Part shown: positions 21,948 through 33,500 of the stretch, piece after piece
Layout: every line of letters begins with the position of its first letter
Numbering within the stretch: position 1 is the first letter of the stretch
Assembly (NCBI GenBank): GCA_023678885.1
Contig: CM042955.1
Location: 36,922,088 to 36,986,087, forward strand
DNA length: 64,000 nt
DNA from: Pogostemon cablin
Lineage: Eukaryota; Streptophyta; Magnoliopsida; Lamiales; Lamiaceae
Reading direction: 5' to 3'
The notes under the pieces: generated by a model
What the model saw: the letters and a program-made list of their open reading frames with translations, nothing else
Database searches by the model: none
What the model was told of the DNA's origin: nothing
Program-made: the position numbers and the translations under genes

Positions 21948-24466
21948 TCAAGGCTTGGACTGATATCCCCATGGATTCTGGCTTGCCCACTTCCACTGGT
22001 CCCTGCACATTTCTTCTATACCATATTTGGCCCTGAAAAGACGGGACGACGAAGGATCAAATCCAATTTGCTATTAGACGACCATATTCAGGATTTGAGG
22101 CTCTCTGGTGCACGATTAAATATGTTTAGCTAGTTTTAAGTACAGGTGATCATAAACGAACCATTTGATGCGAAGAATTTTCTTCACTTATTTCGACCGA
22201 CGTCCTACTTCAAGTTTTATTACATGGTTATAATTCCAGGTTTATAAATGAAAACCAGAATACTTACTTCCAGCCAAGCTCATTCGCAGCTTTGTCAATT
22301 GATGCGTAAACAGCTGTTGCATCCCCTGGTCGTCTTGGACAAAGTTTAATAGGGATTTTCTGTAACATACGAAACAAATCTTAATGCTCTGTAAATAGTA
22401 GTATAGCATGTGCAGTGGTAACTCTTTTGATCAGCAGAGAAGAGTGCGAGGAAAGGAAGTCACCTTGTTTGATGCCTTCTCAAAAGCCGCTATCATTTCA
22501 AGAACACTCGTCCCACGACCAGTTCCTAAGTTGTAGGCAGTGCAACCTTCAAACAAACATTTTTGAGATAATTTAGTGTGCATGAAGATCATCAGATCAT
22601 AAGAGGTGAGACAGACTATGTTTTGAATTAACGGCAAAACGAAGTGCTAATATGATTCTTCAAACAAAATCCACAAGTTAGAGACATGAAAGGACTCACC
22701 TATGTTTTTGCTTTGCAGAAGCTTCTCCACTGCAACTACATGACCATCTGCTAAATCCATAACATGGATGTAATCTCGAATCTGTTGAAGTAACCAAAGA
22801 AAAATTAACATGACAAGACACAAGTTCATAAGATAACAATTATAAATTCATTACAGTTTACAGAGTTTTTTTAGTACTGTAACGGAAATGAAAATAGGTT
22901 AAATACTCATCAACTACTCAAATGATCAATATTTACTTTCGCCTTATTACGGCCTGTAGCCTATGTATCTATTTCAAAATCTGAATAACAAGGCTTAGGC
23001 AATTAACCAGTTCTTGAAATTTTCAAAACACCATGCGACAAATATGATCAAAAACATAACATTTAGGAGGAAATTTAGAACTAGAGAAAGTGTGTATTCA
23101 TTATATAACAGGTAAATTTAGAACCAACATACCGCACTGCCATCATGCGTGGGATAATCATGACCATAGACGTTTAGTTCAGGTAATCTACCAACAGCCA
23201 CTTGTGTTATATAGGGCATAAGATTGTTCGGAATGCCTTTCGGGTCTTCTCCGAGCAATCCACTCTCGTGGGCACCAACAGGGTTAAAATATCTGAGCAA
23301 GATAATTCTCCACTCAGGATCAGCCCTCTGAATATCACGAGCAATGTCTTCAAGAAAGAGCTAAGTAAGAAAGAAGAAAGTGTTATGACCAAAAACAAAC
23401 TCGAAAGATCATTCCTGCAAATCCATGCTCAAAGATTATAAGTGACATCAAGAAACAGAACCATCTACTCTATATCATGGAGATACACCTTTGTTCGACC
23501 GTAAGGATTCATAGCCTTCAATTCAGAATCTTCTAGACATGGAATTTTATCTGGTTGACCGTACACCGTAGCAGATGAAGAAAAAACCAACTACAACAAA
23601 GAACAATCATATTCTTCATAAGTACAATGCAACTATGGTCAAGCATTTGATAATAAATAGAAACAAAATACAAGGAAATGCTGATACAAAAGGCAATAAT
23701 TTTAAGTAGCATTTGCACATTTGATGGAACTAAGAGATTAGATGCACACGACACAAGATTAAAGTGTAACAAGACAAACCTTCTTACAGTTGTATTTGGC
23801 CATGACTTTATACAAATTAATTGATCCAACCAAATTATTATCGAAATATCTCATGGGACAAGCAACACTCTCACCAACAGCTTTAAGCCCCGCGAAATGG
23901 ATCACTGCATCAAACCTACCAAGGGTTTCAAGAGATCTTAAGTTATGCACATCACATTCAAAATTCACTTCAACATAACCAACATTAACAAGACCACAAA
24001 ATGAAACCGCAATATTCCTTGTCCGAAATTAAGCTGAAAATAACCAACAAGAAAATCGCATTACTTGTTCTGAGAGAAGAGTGTCTCCAAATCCTCCAGA
24101 TTTCTAATATCTCCCTGCAATCAGAACAGTTGCCATCAAAACCACAATTCAAAATCAAGATCATTCACGAGAATTTCATCCAATCAAAGAGCATCCAATT
24201 CAAAGTTAAACGTAATTGAACAACACAAAACAAGGAATTCCTGGATCAAAAACACAAACAAGTAGTGGGCGTACAAAATGGAAGTCGAGTTCCTCGGAGA
24301 GGAGGTCGCCGACCAACTGCCTAACCCTGTCAACTGCTTCTGCGACAGCATTGTCGAGGTTGTCAATGATCGAAACCTTAAACCCCTGATTCAGTAGCTG
24401 CACCGCCGTGTGCGTGCCGATGAACCCCGCACCGCCCGTCACCAGAATCCTCCCCTTGGGAACCAT
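21948..24466 (-). CDS. UGE: UDP-glucose 4-epimerase, complete nine-exon gene
   Basis: The enzyme interconverts UDP-glucose and UDP-galactose with bound NAD, supplying galactose for cell-wall and glycolipid synthesis. Exons: 24,275-24,466; 24,065-24,114; 23,780-23,915; 23,489-23,590; 23,133-23,360; 22,700-22,781; 22,464-22,546; 22,268-22,359; 21,948-22,032. Every junction is GT..AG and the sum, 1,050 bp, gives 349 residues, the usual length of plant UGEs. Visible motifs: NAD-binding GGAGFIG (11-17), HFAGLKAVGES, SSSATVYG (130-137), the YxxxK pair Y156/K160 in NPYGRTK, RYFNPVGAH, and RDYIHVMDLADGH. There is no transit or signal peptide, so a cytosolic location is expected. The start is the only ATG before GGAGFIG. 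One small departure: GSAIRDYIH where GTGVRDYIH is common. A minus-strand TATA-like box lies near 24,630. Confidence 0.95.
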
Positions 24467-24624
24467 TGCCGCTTAATGATTAATCACGCAAGTTGATAGC
24501 GAAAGATGTGTGCTTCTACCGGAGTAGAGAGTATATGTAGTCTGAATTTGCTGGATCCAGAGTTGTGATACGAATATGTGTTGTGTATGTATAAAAGTGA
24601 GATGTCGTGTGGATGATGAGTCAG

Positions 24625-24636
24625 TATTTATATACA
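24625..24636 (-). promoter_or_regulatory. TATA-like box of the epimerase gene
   Basis: On the minus strand gtatataaatactg lies about 160 bp upstream of the ATG at 24,466. With a start about 30 bp downstream, the 5' leader would be around 130 bp. This is position-based inference only. Confidence 0.45.
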
Positions 24637-24837
24637 TACTGTAATGTCGTGTGGAGAGAGAGTTTATCTGTGTTGAGCAAATCAAGGAATGGATAAACCA
24701 TTATCAAATCCAATTATTAAATCCTTAAAAATAAATAATATAATAAAATAATGAACTGTATAATCCGAGTTTGTTATAGGACTTTATTGAATTCCTTTTC
24801 TTTATTTTGATGGGTTCATATCAACCCAAATCCCCTA

Positions 24838-25170
24838 TTCTAACAAGATGCAAGATGCATTTATATGTATAATTTTTAATTCTATTTTGTATAAATGTTA
24901 TTTTTTTTGTATATATGTTTCATTGTTTCAAACTCAATTTTTCATTAAAAAAATTAGCATTCATATGTGTATAATTTTTTATTCAATAATGTATACACAT
25001 TTTTTAATAATTGTATATTTTTTTACATTCAAATTTTCATTAAAAAAATTAACAAACAAATTGTATAAATTTTTATTCTTAATTGTATATATTTTTACTC
25101 ATAATTATATAAAATCTAAAAATGAGTGTACCATATCATACATGGGTGCACCCTAGTACATATCCTATGT
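24838..25170. mobile_element. Short AT-rich element, family with gtgcaccc ends (inverted copy)
   Basis: Read on the minus strand it matches 29,115-29,400 and the left end of the composite insertion at 12,891: a gggtgcaccc terminus (about 25,141-25,155), then ttagttttttta/aatgaaaatttg and tatacacattattgaataaa. It has no coding capacity. Confidence 0.65.
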
Positions 25171-25277
25171 TGATATATATGATCCGGTGAAATGCCCCCA
25201 GTCCCCTAAAATAAGCAAGGTATCAAGATTTGATACATATTTTACTATTTTTGTGGAGGTATATCATTCTTTATTAA

Positions 25278-25553
25278 AAGAGAAATTCTCTTGTGAGATA
25301 TGTTATTTGTGAAACGGATCGATCCATTATTAAAGTAGGCTTATTTGAATAAAGTATGTTTAATGATTGTTAAAGCATGTTTACTAAAGTATGCTTGATT
25401 ATGCATTAAAGTATGATTTTAGCTTATTGTAATATGATATTATTAACATATTTTAACTACAAATAAACATACGTTATCTATACAATAAGCATATTTTAGT
25501 AATAGATCGACCCATCTCACAAATAAACCGTCTCACAAGAGACTTCCTCATTT
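25278..25553. mobile_element. MITE with inverted ends 'tctcttgtgagat'
   Basis: The left end agaaattctcttgtgagata, continuing tttgtgaaacggatcgatcc, is mirrored at the right by gatcgacccatctcacaaat, continuing to ctcacaagagactt. The interior has taaagtatgctt and ataaacata runs. Partial relatives occur near 10,720-11,000, 52,430-52,560 and 53,830-53,945. Confidence 0.65.
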
Positions 25554-25661
25554 GAAAATGATCCGCTATAAAAGTAAGAGGGAGATATAAAAGTAAAAGT
25601 GAGTTGTGATACACATAAATCTTATTTTTCAAAATTATACTAGAATAGTATGTAAAAAAAT

Positions 25662-25905
25662 ATACTCCCTCCGTTGCTTCTAAGGTATTCATTTTACTAT
25701 TTCTGGCGTCTGCTTTAAAGATATCAATTTCCTCTATTTAGTAAAAAAAAAGTACACAATATGACACACCACTTCCCTCTAATACAACTACCCACTTTAC
25801 CTATAATAATAATACTCATTAATCCACGTGCAAAAAGCAAATAAAGACCTTAGAACTGTCCACCACGTGCAAAAAATAAATGGATACCTTAGAACCGGAC
25901 ATGAT
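25662..25905. mobile_element. Stowaway-type MITE
   Basis: It starts tactccctccgttgcttcta; the right end is degraded (accttagaaccggacatgata). The interior has ccacgtgcaaaaagc, duplicated near the right end. Confidence 0.6.
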
Positions 25906-26202
25906 AAGTATTTTTAGAGGGATAAATTATTAAACTTGTGAAAAAAAAAATATTACTCTTAAATATAAAATTATAACATATACTATATGAAAAATTAAAG
26001 ATTAATAAATTTCATTCAAAAGAATAGTAGTTGTATTATTCAAAAGAATAATAATTCATCCCTTTAAAAAATTAATTTTCATATAATAAAGAGTAAGAAT
26101 GCAACGTTAAATCAAAATGCAAGAACTTGAGGTTTAACATAATTTATTCAAAATACTATTAATTCATCTTACTAAAATGTAATTTTTTTATGTATTAAAA
26201 AG

Positions 26203-26463
26203 TACTCCCTCCGTCCTGTCCTAATAGTTACGCATTACCATTTTGGGTGTCCCATCCCAATAGTTATGTTTTCTTTTTTTAGCATAGTAGGACCCACACA
26301 AATTAACTTTTTCTCTCTCCATAACCCCACACATAACACTAATACACCTACCCACTTTACATTAAAATATTATTTCTCTCACCTCAATACACATTAAAAT
26401 ACTATACTTATTAATTCAGGTACAAAAAGCAAACGTAAGTATAAAGAGGGGACGGAGAGAGTA
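26203..26463. mobile_element. Stowaway-type MITE, nearly intact
   Basis: Termini tactccctccgtcctgtcc and ggggacggagagagta face each other across 260 bp, with the usual gggacccacac and cccactttacattaaaat interior. Confidence 0.85.
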
Positions 26464-28056
26464 ATTCATGCATCAGAATGCTAAGTCCACACAAGTATTT
26501 GTCATATAACTCCCGGTGAACCCGCATAAAAGATTATTTTTTAAAATAATAAACTACTCTTTTGAATAAAAAAATTATTAACCGGAATATAAAAATTCAT
26601 AATATAATATTCTAATCTCAATTGATCTTAATTTTTCTAGCGCAATGTCCTTAAGCTGAATTTCGAGAAACATCAAAGACAAAACATGTACTCATGCCAC
26701 TTGCCACATAAATCCCCTTAGCATGAGCTACATCTTGGCTTGTAAACAACATTTTCATCAACTTGGATGACTTCACGGCAAGATGGAGGGAAGATCTCTT
26801 TCCTTGCATTGCTTCGTCTACTCAACCGCTCCGTCCTTAAACATCTACTCCTGCCACATAAATTACAACAATAGTACTAGTATAATTTTATCTGAAACGG
26901 AGCAAGTATAGATTTTTTAAAAGAATTGGAGGAAACATATTATCAAGAGATTAAATTACATGATTATTTGAAACATGTGGAAGAGAGGACACATGCATGC
27001 CAAATCTCGCTTAATTTAGAGTTCAGATGATAAAGTTCTAAAAAATCTAAATTTCTGCAACGCCAGTCATGGGAACATCTTAAAATATATTTATCAAAGA
27101 ATAAACACCATTGAAAGTCTTCTGAAATTTTTGAATTAGCAATTAAAAAAAATTACTCATTCAGGAATTTTATCGAACATCTTAGTATTTATTGTAAATA
27201 GTTTTCAAGCTTGTTCTTCATGAGAAGATATTGAAATCAGCCACAACCAAATGTTATAATTTAATACAGAATACGCAACTATCAATTTAGATAAACATTC
27301 TTTTTTTTTTTTTAAGATTCAATATATATGAAAACAAAAACGAAAGAAAGAAAAGAAATTAGTCGCATTTGATTGTTTAAAAATTGAGGATTAAGTTGCC
27401 CCCATCGTTTGTCTACCGATGTTGCAGAATTTTGATTTTTCTGAAAGAGGAGAAAATTTAAAAGAGGTAAGTTTGTAAGTATTGAGAAACATGAAGAAGA
27501 TATGATTTAAGAGAAAAATATGTGAGAAAAGATTAGGAAAGAAATTATATGGTGAGATGAGTGCAAGAATCTCATAACACGTGTCAGTCTTTCGAGGTGT
27601 GTAATAGAAGATGTCACACCATTCGGTCACATTTACATCAACCAATTTATTTTTTATTTTTGATCTTGTTCTTTTTTGTTCTTCTCTTTCTTCTTCTAAG
27701 TTTTATCTAGCTTGGTATGTTTTTAGGGTTTTAAATTTTGTGTATACATAATAATTTTGTGTGGACTTAGTCTTGGTCGTGGGAGGACTTAGCAAAATTA
27801 ATTGGTTGGAATAAGTGTAGGTGTAAAATTAGAGGTGGGGTATAATAGCCTAAGCAATATTTCGAGTGACATTATTGCTGTCCTTAAAATTTTTATATAC
27901 TCGTTTTTATTTATGCATCTCAAAATTATTTATTTACTTGAAAACATCTGAGAATTTATTCTAGCAATATAATTACAAAACACAACTCCATAAGACTCGA
28001 ATAACAAAATAAAAAATATTCGAAAGAATATTTAATAAAAACTGAAATAAACACTT
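26464..28056. other. Intergenic, no gene recognised
   Basis: AT-rich sequence 3' of the osmotin-like gene. The longest frames (for example 27,391-27,645 minus) have no domain or codon pattern suggesting a gene. A pyrimidine-rich tract is at 27,663-27,705. Confidence 0.5.
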
Positions 28057-28725
28057 CTACGGACAGAACACCACCCTGTAACTAGTTCCCTCCGGGCAAG
28101 TAAAAGTGCTGGTCGGATCATCCTGGGGGTACGTGAACGCGTCCCGACACCTCTCCTTAAAAAACCGTGACAGATTCGTGGGCCGACACGGCCCGGAGTG
28201 GCAACAATACTCCGCCGTTTTGTACACCGTACACGGGTTGTGGCAACCGCCGGGTGTCTTCAGTTGGGTCGGGCACTGACCCGTTATGTCCGCGGAGCAC
28301 CTGATGGATCGGTTGCACCCGTTCGTGGTCGGTGTGAACTCCATGGGGACGTTGAATCCTTCCATAACGGAGACGTCGTAGTAGTCTATGTGGCCGAATG
28401 TGTTGAGCCCGTATTCAGCGGCGGTGTACGGCGGAGAGCCATAGGTAAGGCAGTGGAGCTGGCCGTTGCAGTCGCCGGTGAGGCAGCTGCCCTGGCCCGT
28501 GGAGTTGAAGGTGCAGTTGGTTCGGGCCCAGATTTTGGCGAGTTTCGGGCCGTCACGGAAGCCGATGGTCCAGGCTTGGCCACTCTCGAGGCGGCGGCCT
28601 CCGCCGGGGACGGCGGCCGCCCAGACAGTGTAGGAGCAGTTGTTTCGGATGTTGAAGCGAATGGCTTCGGTATGGAGGAAGAGAATAGGGAGAAGGAGGA
28701 CTACTGATAGGAGGGATGTCCTCAT
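28057..28725 (-). CDS. Osmotin/thaumatin-like protein (PR-5 family)
   Basis: The intronless frame encodes 222 residues starting at the Met at 28,725. This start is preferred over the longer upstream frame because a signal peptide follows at once (MRTSLLSVVLLLPILFLHTEA), giving a mature protein of about 201 residues. Family features: NNCSYTVWAAAVPGGGRRL at the mature start, GDCNGQLHC, EGFNVPMEF, NPCTVYKTAEYCC, FFKERCRDAFTYPQDD and TSYRVVFCP at the very C-terminus. The mature chain has 16 cysteines, matching the eight disulfides of large thaumatin-like proteins. The protein is expected to be secreted: it ends at the FCP motif without the C-terminal extension some vacuolar osmotins carry. Such proteins are defence/stress-induced with antifungal activity in several cases; the specific role here is inferred. 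Two W-boxes lie upstream. Confidence 0.95.
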   Translation of the reverse strand: MRTSLLSVVLLLPILFLHTEAIRFNIRNNCSYTVWAAAVPGGGRRLESGQAWTIGFRDGPKLAKIWARTNCTFNSTGQGSCLTGDCNGQLHCLTYGSPPYTAAEYGLNTFGHIDYYDVSVMEGFNVPMEFTPTTNGCNRSIRCSADITGQCPTQLKTPGGCHNPCTVYKTAEYCCHSGPCRPTNLSRFFKERCRDAFTYPQDDPTSTFTCPEGTSYRVVFCP

Positions 28726-28774
28726 TTTTGTTTTGGTGTGTGTTTGTGGGTTGGGAGTAGATGTTGATGTGCAT

Positions 28775-28783
28775 GTATATATT
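28775..28783 (-). promoter_or_regulatory. TATA-like box of the osmotin-like gene
   Basis: On the minus strand aatatatac lies about 50-58 bp upstream of the chosen ATG, a plausible distance for a short leader. Confidence 0.55.
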
Positions 28784-28803
28784 GGGTGGAAGAGGGGTTG
28801 AGT

Positions 28804-28880
28804 AGTCAAATTTTGTTCCAAATTTCAAATGGTATGAATTTCTTGATATTAATTTTGAATTTGATAAGCCAACTAGTCAA
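28804..28880 (-). promoter_or_regulatory. Two W-box elements (TTGACT)
   Basis: TTGACT on the minus strand occurs at 28,804-28,809 and 28,875-28,880, about 80 and 150 bp upstream of the ATG. WRKY factors bind TTGACC/T in promoters of many pathogen-induced PR genes, so the placement suits this gene. Two such hexamers in an AT-rich promoter could also be chance. Confidence 0.4.
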
Positions 28881-29114
28881 AATAATTGCTAATATGGAGT
28901 TGGCTAAATGTAGAACACCGTTTTTCAACTTTTACTTGCATTATTTTCACAGAAGAAGCGTTTATTTCCTCAAAAGCGACTAATTCTTCAATTGTTATGT
29001 AATTTCTTAATTTGGTACCTAAATTTCGTTCACATTGGTAAAAGGTTTGTGCAGTGATCTTGGGACGTACGTTCCACACTTATTTAACTCATCACATCAT
29101 ATTATTTCTAAGGA

Positions 29115-29400
29115 TAATTATACTTTGCACCCTGGTGGGTGCACTAACTTTTAAAAATATATACAAATATAAATAAATATATATACAATTATGAACAAAA
29201 ATATATATAATTTAATTGTTAGTTTTTTTAATAAAAATTTGAGGGTAAAAAATATATAATTATTAAAAAACATATATACACTATTGAATAAAAAGTTATA
29301 GTATATATATGGATGTTAGTTTTTTTAATTAAAAACTTAGTGTGAAAAAAATACAATTATTAAGAAACACGTATACAAAATAAAATAACAAAATATTTTT
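29115..29400. mobile_element. Short AT-rich element, family with gtgcaccc ends
   Basis: Starts tttgcaccctggtgggtgca and runs through aattgttagttttttta, acatatatacactattgaat and acgtatacaaaataaaa, matching 12,891-13,160 almost base for base. The inverted copy is at 24,838-25,170. Confidence 0.7.
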
Positions 29401-29736
29401 TAAAAGTTTAAATCATCATTCATTTAATATATGATTTTAACCTTACACGCTTTTAATTTAATTATTATAGTGTTAAAAACAACAAGCTTTATTCTATTTG
29501 TAATTTAGTCCCAATATGAGATTAAAAAAAAAAAAAAAACCACATTTAAAGCCATTTGCGAACCGCACCTATTGGAAGCTAAATTTAGGTCGTCCGGATA
29601 AACTTTATGAACCAAAAACACTATTTTAACATTTATCCACTTCACACTGGATTAACCGCATAAATTAATGAAACCAGGAATACTTAAATTTAAAAATTTT
29701 AATTGAAGATAACCTTAAATCCTTAACAATCCTGAA

Positions 29737-30130
29737 GTGGCATTCATCCAACACCCAACCTTAGACCTAGGCACAAACAAAATAACTGAAACCGAAGATT
29801 CGAATAGGGAAACCGACAATTCCGGAACCAGCCAAAATGAAACTAAAACCAGATATATTCCAGTTCAATTCCGGTTTTTCATTTCTTGGAACCGAAGCCC
29901 ACAATTCCCCAGTTCACACCAGCAGTTCCTCTTAACTTTTTTTTTTTATTCTTTTTACATTTCATGCTGAAAACAAAAAATAAATAAAAACCAAAACCGA
30001 AGGGTTCCAAAACCGAATCAAAACCTTCCTACCACCGGTTTGGTTCCGAACCAGCATGCATGTCTATTCAAAACCAAACCAAAACCTTCCTACCACCGGT
30101 TCGATTCCGAACCAACATACATGTCTATTC
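29737..30130. mobile_element. hAT-like remnant rich in 'accggtt/gaacc' motifs
   Basis: Dense short motifs (aaccg, ttccgg, ccaccggtt) in both orientations resemble hAT subterminal regions. A unit of about 60 bp (ccttcctaccaccggtt .. catgtctattcaaa) is tandemly repeated at about 30,020-30,130. Termini and a target duplication were not identified. Confidence 0.4.
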
Positions 30131-30551
30131 AAACCAGATTAGCAAGAAACCAAAACCCATTAATCCGTGGGTATATATAATAAGGATGGCGAATGATTCA
30201 GTCTAGACCTTACCAAAACCCTGAAATTTCTACAAGTCATACTTAGATTTAATTGAATGTCCTGTAAAAAACGAGGTCTATCTAAAGTGCAGGAATTTAA
30301 TGAATAGCGTAGTATAGTCAAAAACTTTCTGGATAAGATTGTCCTAAGCCACCTATCTTTTGTCATAAACATCACAAGTGATTATTCACCACGAATTGCC
30401 AACATTCATTATTGTGGAGTTCCACAAAAAAACGCAGGAAATAGTAACATCTAAGTCATCAACAACCCAAAAGCATAAAGTTTACCAACAGTGCCTATTA
30501 CAACTAGAGACCAGCAGAATGTAGCATCTCTTTACAATTATATTATGCCTT

Positions 30552-33500
30552 CTAAGGATTAAATTTGTTCTGAGAATCCTTTCCCCCAACCCCAGTGCTT
30601 GATTGACAATTGAACCCACCAATAGAGTTGAAGCCGATATTACCGTAGGATGACGAATTGTGTGGCAACTGATTAGCACCACTGAGCTGCTTGGAAGATT
30701 CAGGACGTGATGCAGATTCATTCTGGGGTGTATCTGATTGTGGTTGTTTGAAGCTTCCACCAGCTTGATTGTGAGGAGTGCCATCCTGCACACTGTAGCA
30801 GCTTGGGAAAGCCAGGGGATCATTCCGAAGTGTATCTGGTTGTGGTTGTTTGAAGCTTTCACTAGCTTGATTGTGAGTGCCGTCCTGCTCACTGAAGCAG
30901 TTTGGGAAAGCCAAGGGATCATCCATTGGTATTTCACCCATGAGAGTCTTGAAGGCGAATTCTAACGGATTCGACCATGAGTCCCCGAAATCATAGCAAA
31001 GTTGCGACTCTTCTGATCCTTTACTCTCATCAATTTGCTTCTCAACACCTGGTTGCTCTTCTGGAATTGGTAGGACTTCTCCAGGAGGCTCCTCAACATC
31101 ATTAAAAAGATATTCAACTTCTTTCAAAATATTTAGATGTTCAAGAGTTCCCTCACCTACAACTGCTTTATCTGCAACCGCTTCAACATCATTAAATAGG
31201 TATTCAACTTCTTTCAGAATATCTAGATGTTCAAGATTTCCCTGACTTGCAACTGCTTGCTCTGCAACCGCTTCAGATTGCTCAACATCGGATTCAACTT
31301 CTTTCGGAATGTCTAGATGCTCAAAAGTTCCCACACCTACAACTGCTTGCTCTGCAGCCACTTCAGATTGCTCAACATTGGATTGCAGGGGAGCACTTGT
31401 TGCAACAAGGGCAATTTCAGGAGATTCGTCAACTTTCATAGCAGAAGACCTCAATGAAGCCCTAAGTGAGCGTTCATTCAAATCAAAGTTGGATTCTAAC
31501 ACGGGTTGACTCCCCGCAAGCCTTTTCGAACTCCGTGAAGGCAAGCTTATGCCCTTTCTTTTCTTGGATTTGCTCGACTTTCCATTGGTCCTATTCCCGC
31601 CATTTGAGAGCTGCTGATTGGCCGAGACATTAGTAATAAGTGAGCTGGAAGCTAGATCTAAAGCCAGAACTCCCGAGACTTCTTTAGAGTCGATTTCTGT
31701 TGCAGGGATATTTCTAATTTCAGTGTCCCTTTCTGAATTTTCACATAATATTTTCTCTTCAACTATGGCAGTGCTATCAGACTCAAAATTCCCTTGCTTT
31801 TTTTTCGAGTTGTTGGACTCGGATTCCTCTAGACCATTGGTACCAGAACTTCCTTCACCTGCAGCAGACAAGTCGATGGTGAGAGCTACACAAGTTTGTA
31901 TGAGGGCTACGAGAATTCGTAGGAAAAATGAATATATTCAAGAAAAAGGTTGGTTCAGATGAAATGTTCATACCACCATTTAACCCTTCATCGAGTAAGG
32001 ACAGTCTCTTGGGCACAGGTAACTTTTCATCAGCTGGATTAGAAGACTAAAAGAAGAGAATTGACATTTCAGAGAACATAGACAATAGTAAAGTATGAAA
32101 AAGAAAATAAGAAACTAAATTTTTATTTAAGACTTCATGCACATACGGTACTGAATCCCAAATGTTATGTATTAAAAGGAAAACATCATAATATATTTAT
32201 TTTATTTCCAGCATTCTCATTGAGAGGAACAGGGCCCTGATATTTGATTTCAGAAACGAGACAAGCAGGTGAAGATCTCATATAATGGCTTAAGGCATAC
32301 TACATGGATTCATGATTATCTAGAATGTTACTGGATTTTATTGCACCACAAAATGGAAAATGTTGACCATTTCGTACGTATCTACAGTCTGAATGTTAGA
32401 TTATAACCCACCCTCACTCTATGCCTAAATCAAATAATCAGAACTAGCAAATCATGAAACACATGCAATCATTTGCACTGCAATTTTTATCAAAATGTGA
32501 TATAATGTAGTCTTTCAGAACTCCCGAAATGTTTATTGGACTCAAGATTTCTCAAGATTTATACATAAGACATGAATAAACCTCGTCAGAACTCTATGCC
32601 TCTATCCAATTACGTAGTAATTGATAAAAAAATAATGGAAAAGAGAGAGAAAAGAAAAGGAGACTAATTAATTTACAAAAGTCAACTTTGCATAATCAGT
32701 ATAGAATAACCATTTGTTGCTCCAACTAACAAGCACTTCATACCAGTCACCTTAAGATCTCAATAAATTTCTTTCATATTTATTAGATAATTTCTGATGC
32801 CCAAAATAGAAATTAATCAACTGTGAAAGGGTTCTTGTACTTGACTGAACCACTAAATAAAATTTCATTGTCTGATCATACCTGAAACACTAATACGAAA
32901 TATATCATGATATATTGACATCATTATACTTCCAGATAGCAGAAAGATTGATTAGGAATAATATATCAACTATTATTGCACAATTACAATTTGCATACTT
33001 GACTCTATATGAACCTGTTATTATTATTGACAAAAGGTGAACAGAGCATAAACAAACAAACAAGGGTTGTTCTGTTTGTTTATTTAACTAATTAACATTG
33101 ATAAATGTTCACGAACACTTCTAAATGATGGTTCATGAAAATATAAGTAAAATGTTCAAGTAAAAGATACATGAGCACACAACTCGAGATAATTAATAAT
33201 ATATAAAGTTCACATCCTTTTGTTTTGTTTCAAATATATTAAAACTAAAATAAGTAGTATATTTTTCACAATGACCTTGAATAGCAAGAAGTTAAACTTA
33301 AATTAATTAATAATAAATCAACGAGTAGTAAATGATAATCAAATGAACAAATGAACACGTACCAAACAGCAAATGAACATAAGCATACAAATTTCTTTTT
33401 TGAGTATTTTCATTAAGATTAATAAATCATCATCAACCAGTGGTAACCAAACCCAAGCTGTCCGCCGGATGCTCAGTATGTTGTAGCTCTCATTTTTAGG

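Noticed and set aside
28198..28707. 169-codon plus-strand frame
   Set aside because: It is the antisense of the osmotin-like gene, whose family motifs and cysteines are unambiguous; the frame is a by-product of GC-rich codons.
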